Origin: Paracentrotus lividus
Lineage: Eukaryota; Echinodermata; Echinoidea; Camarodonta; Echinidae
Assembly (NCBI GenBank): GCA_940671915.1
Contig: CALNVZ010002974.1
Span: 45,731,286-45,795,285, forward strand
Direction of reading: 5' to 3'
Length of the DNA stretch: 64,000 nucleotides
The position numbers and the translations under genes were made by a program. Positions 55,901 to 64,000 of this stretch are shown piece by piece (position 1 is the stretch's first letter; every line of letters starts with the position of its first letter). Under the pieces are notes generated by a model that saw nothing but the letters and a program-made list of their open reading frames with translations, was not told where the DNA came from and did no database searches.

Positions 55901-58439
55901 TCTATTTTTGAGGGGTAAAGGTAGGGGAGGGTCCCTACCATCACAAGAAATACAGGTGACATCTTATACCTGTGGCTCTTCAATGGGAAAACTCAACTTT
56001 GTATTATTCAATCACGTACAATTCCACACATTGTAAGCTAATTTTACCTTCTTTTTCATAACCACTTGATTGCTGCATTGTGCTAATTGCACAGTACGGG
56101 TATGACCAGAGTGGTGCTGGTGCTTCAAAACAGACAAAGCTCAGACAATAACATGATCACGATTATTACGTGGTCCGTGCAAAGTGTACACATGCCAAGC
56201 ACGTAATATTACGTGGTCCGCAGCCAAGTGGTTAAAGAAATAAGTTTCAAAGACAGGTTTTGAAGAAAATTTTCAAGGAGTTGTGTCACCTCCAGTGAAT
56301 GCTAGTACATGTTTACCACCATCTTGATTTTTCTATTCATTACATTTCAGAAGTAACTTTTTTCATTTAAATTAGAAGACAGGTCATGCAATATCAGAAA
56401 ACTTTATTCCAAAAGAAATTATATTGATTCATCCGAGGCTAAAACATTCCCATTCTTTCTCCTTTTTTTTTTTTTTTTTGGGGGGGGGGTATTACACTAA
56501 TTCGTTCTGAAGATCATCTATGTATGGGATATTCGATGAAGGACGGCACACAGTTCATCGCCGTGACATTGAACCAGTTTTTCATTTATCTTAGCATTAT
56601 GTCTCATCACGTACTGAGAAAATGACAGATAAATGGAACTGGGTCACAAAGTGTCTACTGTCTTCACATAAGTTTTAAAAAGACAATAACAAAAATAAAC
56701 AATGTCTGGAAAATAATGAGCAAACATTAACTACAAATTATTAATTTGTACAAAACAGTTAATTTTCCAGTCTTTTAATCAGAGAAAAAATTAATGACAT
56801 GCTCACTATATTTGCATTTCCATATTTTCCTATAGATAATCAAAAAAGATATAAAGTGCAAATTATGTTAAACATGAAATTATGTTTAACCTCAAATTAA
56901 TGAGACCAAAGTTCTGTTTGTAGTGATAATAGAAGCTCCTTAATTAAGAAAACTCACACAAGAGGTGTCGTTTAATTTTGATAAGAACTTTAAGAGATTA
57001 AAATGTTCTTGAATTAGCATAGAATAATGGATAAACATTTATCTACATTTGTATGCAAATACAATTATTTTTATGAAGTACTGAAAATGAAAAAGGGAAA
57101 CAATGCAGCTATTTCTTAACATGATATAATTTAGAAACATCCTAAATACAGCTATGAGCATGTAAAAGATTTTTATAATTCCAGACTTTGAGTTTGAATT
57201 AAAGAATACCCTTTAATGTCTTCACCAATTCTATATATCACAGAATAATTTTAAAACATTACCAATACCCATATCTTTAATACATTAATCAAAATGCATA
57301 ATTATCACTTTAAGAATGTCCTGTTATGTTTTGTAATTATGTTGTTATGGGTTACACATGTTTTTGCTTAATGATAAAAGTTTTAAGATGAAAGGTGGAT
57401 AAAGAGAGGGGTGTTGATCAGAGTTGAATCAGGATTAGATATTGAGGTAGTAGTTCAGAGAGTGTGTGTGTTTGATGACCAGGTATAGAGATTAGATAAG
57501 CTCTTATGGAAAACAGGCCTAGTTATAATAAGAAGTATGCAAACTCTCCATCCATCACTGTAATCTTATTGAGTGGTAATGTAACATTAGCTTCTTGATT
57601 AATGTTTGAGTGACATGTGAACTGATTCAGAGCTAGACAATCATGAAAGAGTTAACTAACGTCCTTCTTTTACTCAGATACTACACACTTTCACTTAGTT
57701 TTGATAATTATTCTTAAGTACTAGTATATGAAACGAGAAATGGTAATTTTTAATTTGGTTTAGAGAGACCAGTAAACTTTTTCATTGCAAGGAGGCTATT
57801 AGCATTGCAATAATGTCTTTCTTCTTCAATCCAATATAGATCACTGAGTTATATTATTATCCTAACAACTACAGTAATATAGTAGCATCAATAATGACCA
57901 TGTAACCCTATATTAACCTAGTTTCTAACAAACTAAGCTGTAAAGGTTTTTTATGACTTTGTCTGCGGGTTGACTGAAAGGAATTAAAGCAGAGATAATA
58001 AATGTTATCTCTCTCATCATCTACCACATAAACCTAATATTTGACCACAGCTAGGATATATATCTTTAGTTGGCAAACACGGTCCGCTTGGTTCTATTGG
58101 AAGCAACCAGGGAGGTAGTCTCGTAATGTTGGATCTTACAATATTCAAATTCCTTGTTGTCCCAGGGCATTATGATATTTTGTAAACATCTAAAGCTGAC
58201 CATTCTCTCATTTTAATAGTTGCTTGCTTAATTGGGTAAATAAGAAATGAGAGGGGGGTTGAATGTAGGTAGGAGACCATGGCTTTAGAGGCTCCACTAA
58301 ACAACTAGGGCAGAGGGAAGGGAGAATAAATGATAATACAATAATTTTTTTTTATTAGGGGGGTCGTTGAGTCAAGCAGCTCAACGTACCACGACACTAT
58401 ATTACATGGTTGATTGGACATGGTGGGGAGAAATAGGTG

Positions 58440-58680
58440 ATCAGTCTTGGTTCGTTGGTTATAACGAAGACGCTCATTTATGGCGCTGGTTCATCGTGCC
58501 TTCCCCGCGATCCCACACGGAGCTTTGACGTTGTATGGGGGACTGAGGAGGTCCATCGAGGGGGTCTTCAGTGTACCCCTTTCAGTGGAAGAAAGGGGCT
58601 TGCACCCCTGGACTGAGAAACATGAATTGTACATGACAATGGTAGTATTACTGTCTTGGTGTACCCTATGAATGAGATGA
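58440..58680. other. GC-richer island of unknown nature
   Basis: This block stands out from AT-rich surroundings. It contains the perfect stem CCCCTTTC / GAAAGGGG around a 7-nt loop (about 58577-58599) and a second GGGGC-TTGC-ACCCC hairpin. The 63-codon plus-strand frame has no recognisable domain and no splice signals I trust. Candidates are a structured non-coding RNA, an enhancer or an old repeat. Confidence 0.3.
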
Positions 58681-60713
58681 TTTTTAAACATATCTCTATT
58701 ACAGTGTTCTAATGCTCGAAGGCAAGAGGTCATACATATATATCCTATTCTATTAAGGTAATTTATCTTCTTAAAAGGTGAATGCTTGATAATGAATATA
58801 TTATATCAAATTTGTAAAATAATCTGTTTCTTTTATACTGCTGCTTCAAGAATAAATTGCACCTAAAAGATGAATAAAGTCACTGAGCTAAAATTCCCAC
58901 ACTCAATAATTGCTCAAAGTATAAAAGTCAATTCTTATCATGAAAAACATACAGACAGCACAGCTCGACCAAGAATATAGATCAGAAAATGATCTATGAT
59001 CTTATGAATGAATATTTATCACCAGACACGGTGTTCAAGAAAGGTTTGTCTAATATAATCAATATTATGACATCAATTATCATCCCCCCTACTTCCCCAA
59101 CACTGAAATTATGAAAAGTGCATGCAGTCTGAGAGACTACAATTTCTAGTCAAATGAGCTATGAATCAACTGGAACTAGAAGTAGGGATGGCCACACAAC
59201 AGCAAAAAGCCACTAGAACGGTTTCCAATTCACTGTATGGATGTAGTCACCCATGCATTTACAATGCAAACAATAACCCATGCACTGCCTACTCAATAAT
59301 ACACAGGCAGAGGAATAGCAAAATTTTCAATAAAAAACAGCTTTCAAAATTGTCATTTGGCCAGTGGTAAATATCAATCATTTTTATTCCTAATTGGTCA
59401 GTTTCTTCCTTAGAAAATTCCTCAGCAGGTGATCAACTTTTCCTGTTGAAAAAATTGATATGAAAACAACTACAGCGTGTTCAAAGTGATGCTTGTGTGT
59501 GATGTGTGTTATGACTGGAATTTCTCATGATTGGAATAGATTCAGATAAGGAAAAGTGGATATCTATAAAATGTAACTATTTTTGAACAAAAAATGTATT
59601 GGGATGAAAAACAAAGAACAACGTTTACCACTGGCCATTTAAGTTTTAAAATTACTCTACCCTCTCCAACCCTCAGCTCTGAGCCACACCACCATGAAAT
59701 AGCCTATTTTCTAGGGTGTTCCTATTGAAACATGCCCTATGGAGTATTTTTCCACGGTGGTCATATTGGATCACATACGGTAACATACCTGTCAAACCAT
59801 CAGTTTTGTACTGTCATAACTTTTTGTATAATCTACTCATACGCCTCAATTATGTTACTATAAAATATATACACACATAGAAAATGTTTGGTATGATTTG
59901 GTTGAATAAATCAAAGACAAAAGGACCACAAACTTGAGCTTTTATTGCATTTTCTGGCTTTGTCTGAAACTTGTAAAAGTGTTCTAGCAGCTCATTGGTA
60001 ATCTGAGACACTCTTTGGGTCATATCTTTGAAATGGAACATCCAATTGTGATAATTCAACTACCAAAATCTTTCTTTTAAAATGCTCTATCCAATAAGCC
60101 TAGCAAAAACAACTTAAAAATAATTAAAAAATTTAGTGGACATCCCTACTAGAAGCGAGCAAGAAGATCATATCTCTTGGTATCAACCTGTATTGAATTC
60201 TACTAGCAGAAGCCATTGTAAGCTCTGTCATTCAAATGAACCACAATTCAATATTTTCAGATTAAGATCTAGCTCCTTCCAACAAAGTCAAATTGGTTTC
60301 AATTTTGAGCTCATCCTATTTTAATCCTCCAACAATAATCACTATTACAAGCCTCGTTTTTCAACAATACTCCAAGAAATATCGTCATGTATATTTCAAA
60401 AGAGGTTGATGGATAAGTGACTAGTGATATCTAGATAATCATATCAGATAGCATCACAAACTGATCACTGAATCATCCTCTCCTTCAAACATTTACAATT
60501 GACTTAATCAATTTTGAGTTGGCAATTAATTTGAGGGGCGGCCATTGTCCATGAGAAAATGATGGATGGTCTGACAAATTGGAAGGCATAAAGAGTCAAG
60601 AAGCAGGTTGTATTTGAGATGAAATTCAGTTTATATCTCTTCAATTCAAGCCAGCTACATATGGTGACATAACATTTGCTCCTGTGACAATTACTCTGGG
60701 CATTATTTCATCA

Positions 60714-61192
60714 AGAAGCTGGGTAAGGGTAAAAGGTTGCAATAGAGTTTTATGTTAGGTGTAGGGATAAGTTTAGGTTAAGGTGTAGGGTTAGGTTCAG
60801 GGTAAAGTGTAAAAGGTTGCAATAGAGTTTTATATTAGGTGTAGGGTTAAGTTTAGGTTAAGGTGTAGGGTTAGGTTCAGGGTAATGTGTAAAAGGTTGC
60901 AATAGAGTTTTATGTTAGGTGTAGGGATAAGTTTAGGTTAAGGTGTAGGGTTAGGTTCAGGGTAAGGTGTAAAAGGTTGCAATAGAGTTTTATATTAGGT
61001 GTAGGGTTAAGTTTAGGTTAAGGTGTAGGGTTAGGTTCAGGGTAAGGTGTAAAAGGTTGCAATAGAGTTTTATATTAGGTGTAGGGTTAAGTTTAGGTTA
61101 AGGTGTAGGGTTAGGTTCAGGGTAAGGGTAAAAGGTTGCAATAGAGTTTTATGTTAGGTGTAGGTTAAGTTTAGGGTAAGGTGTAAACTCAA
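60714..61192 (+). repeat. 80-bp minisatellite with telomere-like TTAGG motifs
   Basis: AAAAGGTTGCAATAGAGTTT starts at 60731, 60811, 60891, 60971, 61051 and 61129: period 80, six copies. Each unit contains TTAGGTGTAGGGTTAAGTTT and GTAGGGTTAGGTTCAGGGTA, rich in TTAGG and TAGGG variants. Copies alternate between ATGTTAGG and ATATTAGG. Confidence 0.95.
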
Positions 61193-64000
61193 GGACTCAA
61201 GTTTGTCATGCGATCAGTACATGGAATATGCAGCGGAGCAATTGTTGGCATAGCAATTGTCATGGAATCGCAGCTAAGTAGCTTTGCAACCAATGGAAGC
61301 CAATGGCAGGCTCTCAATGATTTATGATCTAAGGGGGAAGAGTCTCATCTTCTGGGAGGATGTAGATTGGTAGGAATTGATGAGATCGTTCTAAGAGGAC
61401 AGCATCGGATGATACTGTGTAATAGAAGGAAGACCTTCTTTTGTGAAACTACCTGATTGAACATGTAGATTCAGATATAAGAGGTGATGGATGAATTGGT
61501 TACGTTGAAAGAGCAGTTTGTTCATTTTGTAGGAAGAGGATATTGGTGATAAGCTGAATGAAATAGTCCAATTGGTAGAGTTTGAATTTGAGATCTGGAT
61601 AAAATGACAGGCTAAACATGGAAATTGGTCAATCCAAGTTAAAGAAAACCTGCACCCTACACAGTTTATTTTACATGCATCTCAATGATATTTCACCTTA
61701 AATTCACGTCATTCAACCTCAATCCACATGTGTTTACACTCAATCATTTATCTCTTTGGAAAATAAATCACTTAAAAGCAGATTAAAGGATAAAGGAGAG
61801 ATTTGTTGAATTGGAGAATAGGAAAGGGATAACTAAAAAGGAAATGCCTGAGTGTGAGAGCAACACTAAATCACAACAATGCTATCATTAAAGCGATTGC
61901 ATCAAACACTTAATTCAAAAGTTACAATAATCAATTGATCTTTTTGATGTCGTGATTTGCGAGTAGATTGGTAGATTATGAGGTCAGAAAATGACTGAGG
62001 AGGCACAGCTGAAGCACGGAACAAGGCTCGATATTGGACAAAAATAATAAATGTCGCCTTGTTGGGAAATTAGTTCAACAAGGAACTCAACAATGTGTAA
62101 GAGTTGATTTGAAGATATTTAAATTTTGAAGACAAAAAATTGAGTCAATTGTTCCAAATTAAAAATGTGAAATGAATCATTGAAGAGTACAAAAAAAGAT
62201 GTAAATAAACTGGACAAATACAAAACTCTGATGACGTTTGAGTCAATTGTTCCAAATTAAAAATGTACAATCCAGGGACCTACTTTCCATTTAATGAAGT
62301 ATTCAGTCACCTGAACTTGATCCCAATAATCATCAATCAATCTGTCAATCATGTCATATCAAATCAAATCAATAAGAAACTATTCAATCAAACCATGATT
62401 TATGATATTTACATAGATCATTTCTCTATTTAATCTGAATTCTCGAGTGTCCCAAAGAGACTCCAAGACGTCTCGATGGACAAACCAGGATCATACCCCT
62501 CCCCGGCCCTATTAAAACCTTTCAAACCAACATCAGTCTAAAGGAAGGTAACCATCTCAACCTCACAATGATCCATACATTTCATTAATTCCTAAATTGT
62601 TGAAGAACCCAATACTTTTCGTAACACTATTTTAATAACCCCTTTTATATAGAGTCAGGATGGGCACTAAATATTTTAGTTGCCATATTACATGTCGCTA
62701 TACATGTTGACACCAATGAACATATGACACAATTATTAGTGAAATCACAGCTTACAGCTAATACATGTATTTCCCCTTCAGGACTTCTTAAATTACAGAG
62801 CTGATTAACAAGTTTTAATTTAATGCCATCTATTTAAAAGATTTGAAAGTTTGGTCTTTTCATTCTCTGTTCAGAGAGCTACATGTACATGCCTTTAGAA
62901 ATACACCTGTTTGCCCAAATCTTGATATATATCATATAATAAACACCGGCAGCATTAAGGGGTTAATAAACGAGGCTGGTACCCCAAACAGGCACGAGTC
63001 TGGTTTTAATATCACTTTTCTTTAAGGTGTATCTTAAAGCGTTCTGTCAACTAAGAGAGAGATTGGTAGCATGACAAATCAGTCAATATTGAATGACATG
63101 GAACTGAAGATTTCTTTTATCCACCCTAAAATGTTTCCTGAAGGACAGTAATTGTCCGTATTGTGTACCTAAATGCTATAAGATGCATGGGTTTATATTT
63201 GTTCAGAGTTTGGATCTGTGACAAACTTTGAACAGTCTTCATTGGCAGAGCTAAAGTTTCAATGAAACTGTGTTTTATGAACTCTGTTGTGTGTTTGTGA
63301 TTTTAAGCAAACCTTTTACTGTAGCTTGTTTATCTATAGCATGTATTACAATTTTATCCTTTTTGAAAAACAAAAAACAAATTCAAACATTTTAATCTTG
63401 ATTTTTCCAACATACAGGTCAAAGTTCATTCATAAAAGCATGGTATAAACTTTTATACAAACATGCTTACTGCTTGAAACAAGCATAATTGAGAGTGGTT
63501 TCAACAAAAATTTTCCAGTTATGTATTTATAAGAAGTATACATAAATTGCAGCATAGCATTTTGCTTGCGGCACTAACCAATCTGTAAATGCAAATATCG
63601 TAAGCCTGATACATTCATACCCACTACGCCAGCAAAGCAATGCTAACATTTGAGAAAGGAATCGTAAAAAAAAACCCCAACATATTCCATCCATCTCCAA
63701 TTCGTTTGAGTCTGAGTGCAGCCCACGTCAAAGCCAATAATTTGTAAAAAGCATTCAAATTGTTTTCCATATTCCTTGCTCTGTCGATGGCCTTACCCAA
63801 TCAATTCTATTCAACATTGAGAAGTAGAGTATGGATGTATTACATCTCTCTTATATTAGGCTGGCCAGTGACTTCAGGTTCATGTCTTACAACATTCTGG
63901 GTTGTTATTCAGGTTTTCAATTTTTTGGATAGAAAATAATAATATATTCCTCGTGGATGTTGACATACAATAAGGTATTAAAATGCTTGCTAATGACATA
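61193..64000. other. Non-genic right end of the window
   Basis: No exon was recognised on either strand. A 30-bp direct repeat (TTGAGTCAATTGTTCCAAAT...) occurs at 62141 and 62239. If the RBM24/38-like gene has a long first intron, this is part of it. Confidence 0.4.
62141..62268 (+). repeat. Direct repeat, 30 bp, 98 bp apart
   Basis: TGAGTCAATTGTTCCAAATT AAAAATGT begins at 62141 and again at 62239 without changes; the sequence between is unrelated. Confidence 0.85.

Larger units (their letters stand above)
46339..60713. other. Long AT-rich stretch without recognisable genes
   Basis: No exon, tRNA or rRNA was seen on either strand. Notable contents: an AAT-rich dispersed-repeat segment near 48.76 kb, GA arrays at 49.84-49.95 kb, poly-A/T runs, a GC-richer island at 58.44-58.68 kb, and an inverted pair TTTGGCCAGTGGTAAA (59348) / TTTACCACTGGCCATTT (59625). 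Confidence 0.4.

Overview
The window is animal nuclear DNA. It is AT-rich, its genes are cut by many canonical GT-AG introns, and it is crowded with short non-autonomous DNA transposons (MITEs), minisatellites and microsatellites. Protein content and repeat style (tRNA-derived SINE, piggyBac- and mariner-like MITEs, ATC arrays) suggest a marine invertebrate deuterostome, most likely an echinoderm such as a sea urchin. That placement is inference; no marker sequence settles it.

Layout. 0-4.2 kb: repeat-rich flank with a TTAA-bounded MITE, a long near-perfect hairpin and one exon-like fragment resembling the N-terminal domain of Crypton-type (DUF3504) tyrosine recombinases. 4.9-10.5 kb, minus strand: a complete, intact EXD2 gene (DEDDy 3'-5' exonuclease; 5 coding exons, 571 aa). 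10.5-13.1 kb: head-to-head intergenic spacer with a CpG-richer block and a foldback element. 13.1-25.8 kb, plus strand: ABCD4 (lysosomal cobalamin half-transporter), 12 recognised coding exons, with two single-base deletions that break the frame as given. 26-36 kb: intergenic, repeats only. 36.0-36.4 kb, minus strand: a terminal coding exon resembling the C-terminus of RBM24/RBM38 RNA-binding proteins. 36.4-64 kb: no convincing exon, probably intron or upstream DNA of that gene, with a large GTA/GAA array and a telomere-like 80-bp minisatellite.

The most unusual signal is that exon edges, meaning a splice site plus the adjacent coding bases, have been tandemly duplicated again and again into the neighbouring intron or 3' flank of both EXD2 and ABCD4. 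It is seen at EXD2 exon 3, at ABCD4 exons 2, 6, 12 (both edges) and at the last exon. The copies make arrays of decoy splice sites. At ABCD4 exon 6 the intronic copies keep the base that the exon itself lacks.

EXD2 and ABCD4 have unrelated jobs (nuclease and vitamin B12 transport). Their adjacency is genomic rather than functional, though as I recall both human genes lie in 14q24, so the linkage may be ancient.
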